A stretch of DNA of 64,000 nt from Fraxinus americana. Taxonomy: Eukaryota > Streptophyta > Magnoliopsida > Lamiales > Oleaceae. This document shows positions 9,441 to 18,960 of this stretch, in pieces. The stretch is taken from positions 29,776,277 to 29,840,276 of the forward strand of contig CM068715.1 of the NCBI GenBank assembly GCA_035079005.1, written 5' to 3'. Under the pieces are notes generated by a model, which saw only the letters and a list, made by a program, of their open reading frames with translations, did no database searches and was not told the origin of the DNA. The translations under genes and the position numbers were made by a program. The stretch's first letter is position 1. Each line of letters opens with the position of its first letter.

Positions 9441-11325
9441 GAATGTATTCCCCTTCAAAGAAACTGTCAGCAATAATCAACCATCTCCAGTTCAAACCTA
9501 TGACATTTATACTCAAAATCCCATCTCGCTCACTGAAGAAGTTACCTCTATACCTGTTCCAAATGACACCTGTGTCCCACCACAAACAGAACTTCAGGAC
9601 TCACATCATCTGGAAAGTGATCTACAAAACTCTGATCATAGTCAGTCTCAACTTGAGTCCACTGATGATTCCCAAAGTCCCAATACTTCCAATCCAATAT
9701 CAATTAGCAGTCCTATTACTCATTATCCCCGCAGATCAGAGAGAGCACGAAGATTACCAAGCCACCTTCAGGACTTCATATGTGAGCAGGCTACTTACCT
9801 TCAGCCATCTCAAAAGTTAGACGGACTGAAGGAACCAAATCTCCAAGGTAAGCATTTTCCACTTAGTGCTAGCATTTCATATAAAAACTTGTCAATATCA
9901 CAAAAGGCTTTTGTATCATCTGTCACTACACAAACAGAACCAAGAAACTATCACGAAGCCAAAACTTCACCTGAGTGGTATGCAGCCATGAAATCAGAGA
10001 TTAAGGCCCTTGAACTTAATGATACTTGGATTCTAGTTGACCTACCTCCTGATAAGAGAGCTATAGGTTGCAAATGGGTATACAAAGTCAAGTTCAATGC
10101 TGATGGAAGTGTAGAGAGGTTTAAAGCAAGATTAGTTGCAAAGGGGTATACCCAGCACGAAGGTTTTGATTACCATGAGACTTTCTCACCTGTGGCTAAG
10201 CTTGTCACGATTAAAACTCTGTTAGCCGTAGCATCCATGAAAGGATGGAACCTTTTCCAATTTGATGTCAACAACGCCTTCTTGCACGGTGATTTAGAGG
10301 AAGAAGTGTATATGGAACTACCCCCGGGGTATTCAAATTGTGATGAAAAAAAGGTTTGTCGACTCAAGAAAAGCTTATATGGATTAAAACAAGCGTCACG
10401 GCAATGGTACTCCAAACTTTCTAATTTCATCATTGAGCAAGGATATACTCAGTCCAAGGCAGATTACAGCTTATTCACCAAGAACACTGGTAATTCTTTC
10501 ACAGCCATTTTGGTATATGTTGACGACATAATTGTGGCTAGTAACAGCACTGGATCAGTCAATAAACTCAAATCCTCCCTACATGATAAGTTCAAAATCA
10601 AGGATCTTGGAAAGTTAAAATACTTTCTTGGAATCGAAGTGGCAAGAAGTGCACAGGGCATCCATTTGTGCCAGAGAAAATACGCTTTAGATGTTTTGGA
10701 AGACACAGGGACCATTGGTTCAGCACCTGCTAGAATTCCCCTGGATCAAAATGTGAAATTATCCAAGCAAGATGGAGAATTATTACCTGATCCTACACTT
10801 TACAGAAGACTGGTTGGACGCTTGTTATATCTAACCATAACCAGGCCTGATATTTCATTCTCGGTTCAGTTATTGAGCCAATTCATGGATAGTCCTAGAG
10901 TACCACATTTACACACGGCACACAAGGTCCTCAGGTATATCAAAAGAGCTCCAGGCCAAGGACTATTCTATCCAGCAAATTCAAAGCTGCAATTACATGG
11001 ATATTGTGACTCTGATTGGGGAGCTTGCCCTGACACCAGACGATCAGTGACAGGGTATTGTGTTTTACTTGGTGAATCACTAGTGTCTTGGAAATCCAAG
11101 AAACAACAGGTTGTTTCAAGATCTTCTTCAGAGGTTGAGTATAGGGCAATGGCAAATCTGTGTTGTGAATTAACATGGCTTCAGTACCTACTTAAAGACT
11201 TGCAGGTGGCACATCCCCGGGCTTCTTTCTTGTACTGTGATAACAAGTCTGCTGTACATATAGCCACGAACCCAATTTTCCATGAAAGAACTAAGCATAT
11301 AGAACTTAACTGTCACTTGATATGA
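9364..11325 (+). CDS. Copia reverse transcriptase and RNase H
   Basis: The 653-codon frame contains, after a spacer, the reverse transcriptase core: KCKWVYKVKFNADG-type start near 10065, FKARLVAKGYTQ near 10120, the catalytic YVDDI near 10520, and KYFLGIEVARS near 10620. RNase H begins with CDSDWGACPDTRRS near 11005 and continues to HERTKHIELNCH. A TGA at 11323-11325 cuts the last 45 or so residues, which are still readable to about 11475 (ADILTKAL). It is otherwise intact. Confidence 0.9.
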   Translation: MGSRDIPYWILKPKKIFISRNVVFYENVFPFKETVSNNQPSPVQTYDIYTQNPISLTEEVTSIPVPNDTCVPPQTELQDSHHLESDLQNSDHSQSQLESTDDSQSPNTSNPISISSPITHYPRRSERARRLPSHLQDFICEQATYLQPSQKLDGLKEPNLQGKHFPLSASISYKNLSISQKAFVSSVTTQTEPRNYHEAKTSPEWYAAMKSEIKALELNDTWILVDLPPDKRAIGCKWVYKVKFNADGSVERFKARLVAKGYTQHEGFDYHETFSPVAKLVTIKTLLAVASMKGWNLFQFDVNNAFLHGDLEEEVYMELPPGYSNCDEKKVCRLKKSLYGLKQASRQWYSKLSNFIIEQGYTQSKADYSLFTKNTGNSFTAILVYVDDIIVASNSTGSVNKLKSSLHDKFKIKDLGKLKYFLGIEVARSAQGIHLCQRKYALDVLEDTGTIGSAPARIPLDQNVKLSKQDGELLPDPTLYRRLVGRLLYLTITRPDISFSVQLLSQFMDSPRVPHLHTAHKVLRYIKRAPGQGLFYPANSKLQLHGYCDSDWGACPDTRRSVTGYCVLLGESLVSWKSKKQQVVSRSSSEVEYRAMANLCCELTWLQYLLKDLQVAHPRASFLYCDNKSAVHIATNPIFHERTKHIELNCHLI

Positions 11326-11480
11326 GATAAGATTCAGGAAGGAAGCATTATCACCAAACATATACCCAGCAGATCACAAACGGCTGACATCCTCACCAAA
11401 GCTTTGAGCTCTCAAAGTTTCTACTCATGTATGTCCAAGATGGGAGTAATGGATATATACTCTCCATCTTGCGGGGGGCT

Positions 11481-11873
11481 ATTGGAAAATAGGATTACTG
11501 AAATCGGATGATGGTGGAAGAAAACATTAGTCAGTAGCATACTCAGCACCAAGTCACAGGAGCCACCAGCACCAAGTCACAGGAGTCACAAGCAGAAGTC
11601 ACCAGCACCAAGTCACAGGAGTCACAAGCAGAAGAGCATTCTAGAAGAACTCGTGGCCCAGCTCCCCTCCCGTTTGCATAACTGAATTCTGTTTTTCTTG
11701 GCACATGTAAATGTTTTGTGTAGCACTTAGTCTCTCTCTTTTCTGTTTTATAGAAATTTCAGTCTATATATAGGATTGATGTAATTTGTATAAATGACGA
11801 TCTTTATCAATAAAAAGATTGTTCTCTTCATTCAGCAAATTAGTAGCTCATTCAATTTTGTGCATTTGTTAAT
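11481..11873 (+). repeat. Copia 3' LTR
   Basis: This 393-base copy of the left LTR begins right after the GCGGGGGGCT purine tract and ends at TTAAT, followed by the ACAAT target duplication. It shares the 34-base internal repeats. The visible differences from the left LTR are few, pointing to a fairly recent insertion. Confidence 0.95.
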
Positions 11874-11878
11874 ACAAT

Positions 11879-12688
11879 AAGAAATCTTTTCTTTGAAACT
11901 GAGTTTTTCACACGTTGTAAGAACATTTGCAAATTCCAGATGTTGGAGGAACTCTCCCCAACGGCATCAAGAACTGATTTTGCAATCTTAATCTCGTCAA
12001 AAGGATCCGAAACACAAATCCATATTTTTAATTCAAAATGTTTTTCAACTTCAGGATCGTTAAAGGCTATTTGAGCAAGAGTTGTTTTCCCAACCCCTCC
12101 CGTCCCTACTATCGAAACAATCTCGACTCCACTGTCCCCCTCTGACAACAAATTTCGCATAAGGTTTTCCTTATCAATACTTCGACCATGTACACTTGCA
12201 GAATCAACAAAAGAAGTCGATTCAATTCACTTAAATTCCTGCAAATCATGGCCACCACTTGGAGGAAAACGAAACTCATCTTTCTTTTGATCAATCGAAT
12301 CTAGTTTCTCGATCAACCCCATTATCTTCAGATTAGTTTCACGACGCCCAACTACATTTTTGAAGCATAAACAAAGAGATTGAATAAACGAAAGTACCTT
12401 CTCCCAAGGATCAGAAACTTCCTCAGATCCTTCAATTTGCAGTTGATGATTCGCCATTTGCCATTCATCCAATGTGTCATCCATTTCATAGGATAGATCT
12501 TGGAGTTCTTTTAGCCAATTTTTGACCTTTGAATCAATCACTCCAGTTATCTCTGCATCCTTCAGGTCCTCCTGGATCTTCTTCAACTTCACGGTGAGAT
12601 TTTCCACTTCCTTTTTGGATTGGAGGAGCAGATTTAACTCCTCCTCGATCAGAGGAGCCAATCGCTCCACCAGTGCGAAAACAGCCAT
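11879..12688 (-). pseudogene. CC-NB-LRR resistance pseudogene, CC domain and P-loop
   Basis: The reading starts at ATG 12688 with a coiled-coil Rx-N-type domain of about 150 residues, including the EDVID-like LSYEMDDTLDEW block near residue 70. A TGA at 12227-12229 interrupts the frame; the same frame then continues with VSIVGTGGVGKTTLAQ (P-loop/Walker A, about 12060-12110) and RNBS-A (FELKIWICVSDPFD). It ends at KKRFLI, where the copia element entered. The continuation is at 5936-6496. Such proteins are cytosolic immune receptors. The internal stop, the transposon and the missing LRR make it a pseudogene. Confidence 0.9.
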
Positions 12689-12689
12689 T

Positions 12690-12984
12690 GTCGAATTTGA
12701 TTGAACTAGTGCAAAGCAAAAATCTTATTACAAATACTTTTAGAGGAAACTCACAACAGGAGACTTCCTCTAAAAGCTCATTGACAATTAGGTTCCTGCA
12801 GGCTGCTGAAGATGCTGTGATGGATCTATAGATGATAACTCTACTGCTGGTGCTGTTGGGGGGCTTTTTCTCAGCTGCAACTATAGATCTACTGGCTGTG
12901 ACAGTTGCTGCAGATGATGTTTCCGGCTCCAGATCTGCTCAACCAACCAGGAAATGTTGTTCAATAGGACAGAGATTTAGCCCC
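12690..12984. other. Upstream region of the resistance pseudogene
   Basis: This would be the promoter and leader side of the minus-strand gene. A partial inverted similarity (GGATCTATAG near 12820 against CTATAGATCT near 12880) is present. No promoter element can be assigned with confidence. Confidence 0.35.
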
Positions 12985-13130
12985 AGTTTTTTTAAAATAC
13001 ATTTTTCTATTTTATTATCAATCATACATTCTTTAATAAAATAATATTACACGTAAATTCAAAGAAAAATCTTATTTTTGAACCATACATGATACATTAT
13101 CCATCAAATCATTATTCAAAAAATGTATTT
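12985..13130. repeat. Dispersed repeat of about 135 bases, copy 1
   Basis: This block shares the word order AAATACATTTTTCT, CATTCTTTAATAAAATAATATTA, then CATCAAATCATTATTC and AAAATGTATTTTT with 15467-15605 and 18435-18570. The copies are diverged. Their ends do not show clear inverted repeats, so the family is unclassified. Confidence 0.6.
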
Positions 13131-13410
13131 TTATTGTAATGCTGTGAATACAGTGGCTGATTTATGTAATGGAAAGTGCATTTGTGAATGAATCATCCTG
13201 CATGTACAGCATTTGTTAACAATATTGGTTGACAACATTCTAGTTGACAGAATGACATTCATCCATTTTAAAAAATTATTTTTTACGTCAAATGCTCGAA
13301 TTATGACAATACATGATTGTTTATTTTTTGCTCTAGTGGGGCCATAAATAATGAAGTTGTGAGCTGTTGAATTGTTGACTTGTGCATAAACATGTCATGT
13401 TAAAAAATTT

Positions 13411-13662
13411 GGGTTAAATTCATCAATTATCATCTAACTTTATAGTTAGTGACATTATGACCATCTAATTTGATTTTCTTTTACCACGATCACTTAACTT
13501 CTTTTCATCATTTTCACTAATTTAAAAATGGTAAAACGGTAATATAAATATTTATAACTTATTTTAAAAAAACCGATACTTAGAAAAATAAATAAAAACT
13601 TATTTTTAAAAAATGTTTTTAAAATTAAAAAAAAAAAACTTTTATTGCCGTTTTTTAAAATT

Positions 13663-13715
<53 letters not shown>

Positions 13716-14102
13716 CAAATAAAAAAATTTTAAAATAAAATAAAAACTCATTTTTTTAAAAAAATTAGATAGAAAAATAAAATAAAATAAAAACTTATTT
13801 TAAAAAAATAAAAGAAAAAACTTTTATTTTTGTTTTTTAAAATTTATTTTATATCTATAATGCAAAGTTATTGTTTTACTTCTTTTAAAATTAGTGAAAA
13901 TTGTGAAAAAAAAAAAAAAAAAGTTAGGTGACCCTTGTGAAATGTTATATGAAATTGAATAGTAATGATAAAATAAAATCAAATTTGATGGCCATGATGA
14001 CACTAAATATAAAGTTGAGTAATCATGGTGAAACAAAATCAAACTTGGTGGCCATGATGACAATGAATATAAAGTTAGGTAGCCAATTGTTGATTAAACT
14101 CT
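13411..14102. mobile_element. MITE with about 68-bp imperfect terminal inverted repeats
   Basis: The left end (TTCATCAATTATCATCTAAC) matches, with mismatches, the complement of the right end ending near 14102 over roughly 68 bases. Both arms share CTAACTTTATA and a GATTTT boundary. The element is flanked by the direct repeat AAAAATTT at 13403-13410 and 14103-14110. The core is AT-rich and includes an (AT)n tract. There is no coding capacity. An 8-9 bp target duplication suggests hAT or Mutator origin; the superfamily is not settled. Confidence 0.75.
13664..13714. repeat. (AT)n microsatellite
   Basis: About 50 bases of uninterrupted AT repeat lie inside the MITE core. Confidence 0.95.
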
Positions 14103-14123
14103 AAAAATTTTATTTTCCCAAAC

Positions 14124-15303
14124 GGTAATTAGCACTTAATGTTCTTAACTTTCACTATTATTGTGAAAAACGTTCTTACCTTTTATTTTTTTTTTTATAT
14201 ATTTTCACCCTCATTTCCACATTTCATTGCGCAAAAGGTTATTTTCATCCACTTTCTTAATTAAAAGCTCTAAATTGATGAATATACCTTTCAATTTAAA
14301 TAAAATAAAAATAATTCGCGTAATTGTAATCATAGCCCCAATTTTTTTAAAAAAATGCAAATGAGTCTGAAATAAATTAGTAAAAGAGTAATTAGCACAT
14401 AATGTCCATACATTTCACTTTTATTTTGAAAAATGTCCATATATTTCACTATTATTGTGATAATAATTAATAAAAAAAAATAAAAATCCAATTGAGTTTA
14501 AACGTCCATACCTTTCATTTTTTGAAATTTTAACTCTTTATTACACATTTGATTACGCAAACCATCATTTCTAAGCATTTTTCATTTAATTTCTCAATAA
14601 AAAACTATGAAATGATGAATATACCCTCCTATTTATATCTATAAAGAAAAATAAAGAACTAATTGCAATCATAGTCCCAACATTTTTTAAAATGTGCAAA
14701 CGAGTCACAAATAAGTTATTAAAAAATTAGAAATTAATTCTTTAAAAAAAAATGTAAACGAGTCCCAAATAAATTATTAAAAATTATATATTTTTAAAAA
14801 CTTAAAAAGTACAAACGAATCCTAAATAAATCGTTAAAAAATTAGAAATAAAAAAAAAATCTTTAATTTTTTTTTTAAAAATAGGATTGTATATTCGTCA
14901 TTTCACAACTTTTATTAAGAAATTGGATAAATATGGATAGAAATGATGGTTTGTGCAATTAAAGGTGTAATTAATGGTGAAAATGTCAAAAAAAAGAAAG
15001 ATAATAATGTTTTTCATAATAATAGTAAAAGGTATTGACATTATGTGCTAATTACACTTTTAATAATTTATATGGGACTCGTTTGCATTTTTAAAGAAAT
15101 TTGGGACTATAATTGCAATTAATTTTTAAAAAATTTAAATAAAATGGTATATTCGTTATTTCATAGCTTTTAGTTGAGAAAATAGATGAAAATGACATTT
15201 TTCACAATGAAATGTGAAAATAAGAGTGCAAATGTCAAAAAATTAAAGGTAAAGACTTTTTCACAATAATAGTGAAAGATAATAGCATTATATGCTAATT
15301 ACC
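14124..15303. mobile_element. Large foldback element with duplicated arms
   Basis: The left end GGTAATTAGCACTTAATG and the right end, complement GGTAATTAGCATATAATG, begin inverted arms that run nearly to the centre around 14720. Within each arm the end motif recurs: GTAATTAGCACATAATG at 14388 and its inverse ending at 15055. Each arm is therefore built of two related units, and the inner 14388-15055 may be a second copy of the same element nested in the first. No target duplication was found and there is no coding capacity. Transcribed, it would form a long imperfect hairpin. Confidence 0.75.
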
Positions 15304-15466
15304 AATTTTCCGAATCACCCTTGATTTAAATGGTGGCGGCAAAAAAATGAGGGTACAATTGACCAAATGATTTTCAACGACCTCTGTCTTAATTTATGAT
15401 GCTCTAAACAACTCTTCTGCACAAGATCATTTTTTAACATTTAGCCCTTATTTGATTCTCATTATT

Positions 15467-15605
15467 TTCAAAATACATTTTTCTCTCTCTTCTTTTCAAC
15501 CACACATTTTTTAATAAAATAATATTATACGCAAGGTCAAAAATTTTCCTTGTTTTTTAACCACACATTCTCCATCAATCTACTATTCTAAAATACATTC
15601 TTAAG
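15467..15605. repeat. Dispersed repeat of about 135 bases, copy 2
   Basis: This copy has the same order of words as 12985-13130 and 18435-18570, including TTAATAAAATAATATTA and a terminal AAAATACATTCTT. It is the cleanest of the three copies. Confidence 0.6.
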
Positions 15606-15789
15606 AAATAATTGTTGTAACATAAATTAAAAGTTTTAAATTTCAAGTTAATACCTTTTTTAATTTTTCAGTTTTAGTTTTTAATTTTTAGATTTAATAC
15701 AAAATTAAAAATCTTAATATTAAAATGTAAGTCATATTTGAGTGGTTTAATGTGGGGGTTGAAACTTTAATTACAGAGAACTATTTAAT

Positions 15790-16149
15790 TGTTGGAAATG
15801 ACTTGAGATTTAAATTTGAATACATATAAAATACTCTATATACATTTTTTATTACACTATATTGACAATTCGATAAAGGTTCGTTCTTTATCTCCACGTG
15901 GTCATGCTCATAGAGGAAGAACCAGCTGTGACCCATATGAGTTTTATCTCAGAGCCGTGTAGTTTCGAAAGTACCCGTACGAAGGGGAGACAACACGACT
16001 TTAGGACTTAGTTTTTGACGCGACTCCCTAAGTCTTGCATTCTAAATCTCTTCTCAATTTTATGTTATATTATTGTTGAATTGTGTTCGTTATTTCATTA
16101 TGTTAATTGATAATTTATCTACACACAAATCACTTATTTTTCCCCAACA
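15790..16149. mobile_element. Probable solo LTR
   Basis: The 360-base block begins TGTTGG and ends CCAACA, a perfect 6-bp terminal inversion typical of copia LTRs. It contains a TATA-like ATATAAAATACTCTATATAC stretch near 15825. Flanks are TTAAT on the left and ATAAT on the right (four of five bases match). No internal retrotransposon sequence lies on either side, so it would be the product of LTR-LTR recombination. It lies directly upstream of the duplicated acid phosphatase promoter. Confidence 0.55.
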
Positions 16150-16169
16150 ATAATGAAGCTCAAACATGT

Positions 16170-16521
16170 CCAACACTATTTATTTACTGTTGGAAAATGA
16201 GAATCAAAGAGGGGCTTAATTTGCCAATTCGTCTAGAACTCAACATTTGAAAAAATACTTTGTCAATGATGGTGTATTTTATTTCTGAACTGAACATTTT
16301 ACTTGCCATAACATATTTTGATATATCTACGTTAACTATGATATATAAATGAAAATTTTGGTGTCACGCCAAGGATACCAAATGTAATTTTCTGCAGAAT
16401 AAGGGTTAAGTTTGGTGGCAAAGCTCTCTATAAACAACCAAGTTTCATTTGATTTCATGCCAAGACTTCAAACATGAGGCTGGCTGCAGTACTTCTGTTT
16501 TTTGCAACTCGTCATGCAGAT
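16170..16521 (+). pseudogene. Duplicated acid phosphatase promoter and signal peptide
   Basis: This block is a diverged copy of 48865-49200. It shares AAATCGTCTA/AATTCGTCTA, TATTTTACTTGC, CCAAGGATACCA, GTAATTTTCTGCA, AATAAGGGTT, ATAAACAACCAA, TTTCATGCCAAGACTTCA and GGCTGCAGTACTT. It includes a TATA-like CTATAAAC near 16430 and a start codon at 16474. The encoded MRLAAVLLFFATRHAD corresponds to the intact gene's signal peptide with a small internal deletion. The rest of the phosphatase gene is missing: similarity ends at about 16521, where copia reverse transcriptase sequence begins in the same frame. Confidence 0.8.
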
Positions 16522-16695
16522 TGCTTCACTCAAGGCAATTCTGATTGCTCACTTATCATTAAGAAAACCGCCACTTCTTTCATAGCACTACTAGTATATG
16601 TAGATGATGTTTTACTAGCCAGTGGTAGTCTAATTGAAATACAGCAACTCAAGACTTTTCTGCATGACAAGTTCACAATCAAATACTTGGGATAG
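16474..16695 (+). CDS. Chimeric ORF: phosphatase signal peptide fused to copia reverse transcriptase fragment
   Basis: The 73-codon frame joins a hydrophobic signal-peptide-like N-terminus (residues 1-16) to copia reverse transcriptase beginning near residue 18, with the catalytic YVDDV motif near residue 47 and KTFLHDKFTIK after it. A TAG at 16693 ends it at KYLG. It is preceded by the duplicated phosphatase promoter, so a transcript is possible. The product would be a short secreted polypeptide with no expected activity. It is best seen as an accident of insertion and deletion. Confidence 0.7.
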   Translation: MRLAAVLLFFATRHADCFTQGNSDCSLIIKKTATSFIALLVYVDDVLLASGSLIEIQQLKTFLHDKFTIKYLG

Positions 16696-17858
16696 TTGAA
16701 GTACTTCCTAGGATTGGAAGTGGCCAGATCAAAGTCTGGAATTTCACTTTGCCAAAGAAAGTATGCTTTGGACATACTTGAGGATACCGGTCTTACAGGC
16801 TCTAAACCAGTTGCTTTTCCAATGGAATCTAACCTTGAACACAGTGCAAATGATTCAAAACTCTACGAGGATGTCTCAGGTTACAGAAGGTTAATTGGCA
16901 GATTATTATGTTTAACAATTACAAGGCCTGACTTGGCCTATTCTGTTCAGGTTCTTAGCCAGTTCCTTGCTAAACCTGCAGCAGCTCATCATCGAGCTGC
17001 AATTCGTGTGCTTAGATATTTAAAAGCAACACTAGGTCACAGGTTATTCTTCTCCTCATGCTCAGACTTAAAGTTGAAAGCCTTTTCTGATAGTGATTAG
17101 GTAGGCTGCTTAGATACCAGGAGAAGTGTTGCAGGTTATGCAATTTCTCTAGGAGACTCATTAATCTCATGGAAATCGAAGAAACAAGCCACAATTAGCC
17201 GCTCATATGCAGAAGCAGAATATAGGGCTCTTGCAGCCACCACATGTGAAATCCAGTGGTTCTCTATGCTCATCAAGATCTTAATGTTGATCATTCTCAA
17301 CCAACTATGCTTTACACTGACAGCAAGTCAACTCTATCAATTGCAACCAAACCAGTACATCATGAAAGGACTAAACATATTCAAATAGATTGCCATCTTG
17401 TTAGAGAAAAACTGCAGCAACATGTTATCAGGCTCTTTCACATTCCCTCAAGATTACAACTAGCAGACAATTTCACAAAACCTCTCGGATCACTACCTTT
17501 CCATCACAATTTGAGCAAGATGAGCATTATAAATATACTTGCTCCTCTTGAGAGGGGGGGGGGGGTCTTGGAGTATAGCCTCTCATATCGAGAGTATGGA
17601 ACTCAAGTCCAAGGAAGAAAAACTAAAGGCAGAAGAAAAGAAGCTGGAGTAGCCTTGATTCTATTACATAGTTATTGGTTTTCTGTTGATTCAGTTAAAT
17701 CAGTTAGCAGTTAGAATTAGTTAAATCAGTTATTTGTATTGTTAAGTTCTGTTATTCCTTTGCTGTATAAATATTAGAAGACATTTTGTATTTCATAAGA
17801 AAGTTTAATTCAATAGAATTTATTTTTCAATTCTCTTTCTCATATTCTATTCTCAACA
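16522..17858 (+). mobile_element. 5'-truncated Ty1/copia element (RT end, RNase H, 3' LTR)
   Basis: Only the 3' half is present: reverse transcriptase from just before the YVDD motif, KYFLGLEVARSKSGI at 16696, RNase H (SDSD, DTRRSVAGYA at about 17085-17140), HERTKHIQIDCHL near 17370, a G-run purine tract at 17554-17565, and a 3' LTR. Stops at 16693 and 17098 and a frameshift near 17270 interrupt it. It is a different family from the element at 6497. The missing 5' half coincides with the fusion point to the phosphatase fragment, which implies a deletion after insertion. Confidence 0.85.
17566..17858 (+). repeat. 3' LTR of the truncated copia element
   Basis: The block starts TCTTGG after an unusually long G-run and ends CTCAACA, an imperfect version of TGTTGG...CCAACA-type termini. 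TATAAATATTAG near 17765 and AATAGAATT near 17812 could be promoter and polyadenylation signals. No left LTR exists, so age and target duplication cannot be read. Confidence 0.7.
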
Positions 17859-18066
17859 ATTGATCCGACAAATCCATAATCCCCTTCCTGGTTTGAATTT
17901 GTTTGACATCCCAAGATCAGTTGTCCTCGAGCAGTAGCGGATCCAGCGAGCCCCAGTGGTGCTGGATCCGTCGGGAACAATTTTTTTTTTTTTTTTTTTT
18001 TGATAATGAATAAACTTTTTAGGTTATATAACTGGTAATTCATTTTATTTTATTTAAAAAAAAAAG

Positions 18067-18140
18067 ATTTCTTATAGCTCAACTGGTTAGAACTCTCATA
18101 TTCATATGAGGAGTCTCGGTTTCAAATCCCTTCCGAACCA
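18067..18140 (+). repeat. tRNA-like sequence (SINE head or tRNA relic) inside the hAT element
   Basis: The segment has an RNA polymerase III A-box-like TAGCTCAACTGG (18075-18086) and a B-box-like GGTTTCAAATCC (18118-18129) 31 bases apart. Between them is a CTCAT/ATGAG stem around a short loop where an anticodon arm would be. The acceptor stem does not pair well, so this is not a functional tRNA gene. It may be the head of a tRNA-derived SINE. Confidence 0.55.
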
Positions 18141-18434
18141 ATTTATTGTGAAATACTTTTAGTTCTACAATTTTTACCAAACTTTACGGAATAGGGAAGA
18201 GATTCGAACATGTGACCTCTCCTTAGGATTATTGAAAGATTGGCCATTGTGGCACTTGTTGAATTTGACACTAAATTTATCAGAATAATATATGTTACAT
18301 TTTAGCGGTTTTAATGCAATTCAAAAAATTCGAACCCGTGCTCTTCCTTGGAATTATACTGGCCATAATAACATTTGGTGAATATTGCTAATTTTTACAA
18401 TAAATTTTAGAACTTTTTTGATTCCTTTTTTTTT

Positions 18435-18570
18435 TTTCAAAATCCATTTTTCTCTCTTTCTTTTCAACCGCACATTTTCAATAAAATAATATTACGTACA
18501 AATTCAAAACTTTTCCTTATTTTTAACCACATATCTTCATCAAATCACTATTCCAAAATGCATTTTTTGC
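18435..18570. repeat. Dispersed repeat of about 135 bases, copy 3
   Basis: This copy shares CATTTTTCTCTCTTTCTTTTCAACC-type sequence, AATAAAATAATATTA and CATCAAATCACTATTCC with the copies at 12985 and 15467. It lies inside the hAT element 17932-18677. Confidence 0.6.
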
Positions 18571-18960
18571 AAAAAAAAAAAAAAGTGCATCAAGTGGGGC
18601 TCTTAATATTTTATTGCTGACAACAGTCGACGATTAACGGCCGGCTATGCTGACTCAAAATCCTAGATTTGCCACTGTCCTCGAGGAATTGGCTTCATAC
18701 ATGAAGCTATATAAAAGAGAAGATTTCATAGATTTCTTAGTTTATAGGTCCCTTGAGAGACCTCAAGTCAATTAATTTTCCTAACTCAAGTAGAAGAAGC
18801 TCTTCCAAATTACAATGGTCCTCCCGAACACATTTTAAACGACTAAAGAGATTTAAAAGGAGGCCTTCTGGAGAAACATTTCTAGTGCAGAAGGTGCGAA
18901 TTTTTCCGATATCACAATTCTTAGTCTCTACTCTACCATCCAAGTCACCTTTTCAGAGAT

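Larger units (their letters stand above)
6497..11873 (+). mobile_element. Ty1/copia LTR retrotransposon, complete but mutated
   Basis: The element has two LTRs of 396 and 393 bases and a 5-bp target duplication ACAAT at 6492-6496 and 11874-11878. A primer-binding site complementary to initiator tRNA-Met follows the left LTR (TGGTATCAGAGCC at 6894-6906), and a purine tract (GCGGGGGG) precedes the right LTR. Gene order gag, protease, integrase, reverse transcriptase, RNase H is that of copia. LTR termini are ATTGG...TTAAT rather than the usual TG...CA. Stops at 8613 and 8991, frameshifts near 7780 and 9400 and a stop at 11323 make it non-autonomous. It sits inside a resistance gene and runs antisense to it. 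Confidence 0.95.
17932..18677. mobile_element. Non-autonomous hAT element
   Basis: The termini are imperfect inverted repeats (CAGTAGCGGATCCAG left; CAGTGGCAAATCTAG from the complement of the right end). They are bracketed by a perfect 8-bp target duplication TCCTCGAG at 17924-17931 and 18678-18685. The 746-base body has no transposase. It contains a tRNA-like segment and copy 3 of a dispersed repeat. An 8-bp duplication and CAG-starting termini are hallmarks of hAT elements. Confidence 0.9.
17860..18960 (-). pseudogene. Resistance-gene LRR remnant, split by a hAT element
   Basis: On the minus strand 18943-18737 reads IRTFCTRN, LLNLFSRLKCVRE and NLEELLLLELGKLIDLRSL, the pattern of the first LRRs of a CC-NB-LRR protein (LFSRLKCLRVLDL..., LEELPxxIGKLxxLRxL). 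The frame degenerates below 18737 and may continue through 18730-18686 and, beyond the hAT insertion, 17923-17860. No NB-ARC sequence adjoins it. It could be the missing LRR of the gene at 5936-12688 displaced by rearrangement, or a second gene's relic. Confidence 0.65.

Noticed and set aside
18067..18140. Functional tRNA gene
   Set aside because: The internal boxes are present but the acceptor stem does not pair and the anticodon loop is abnormal; kept only as tRNA-like.
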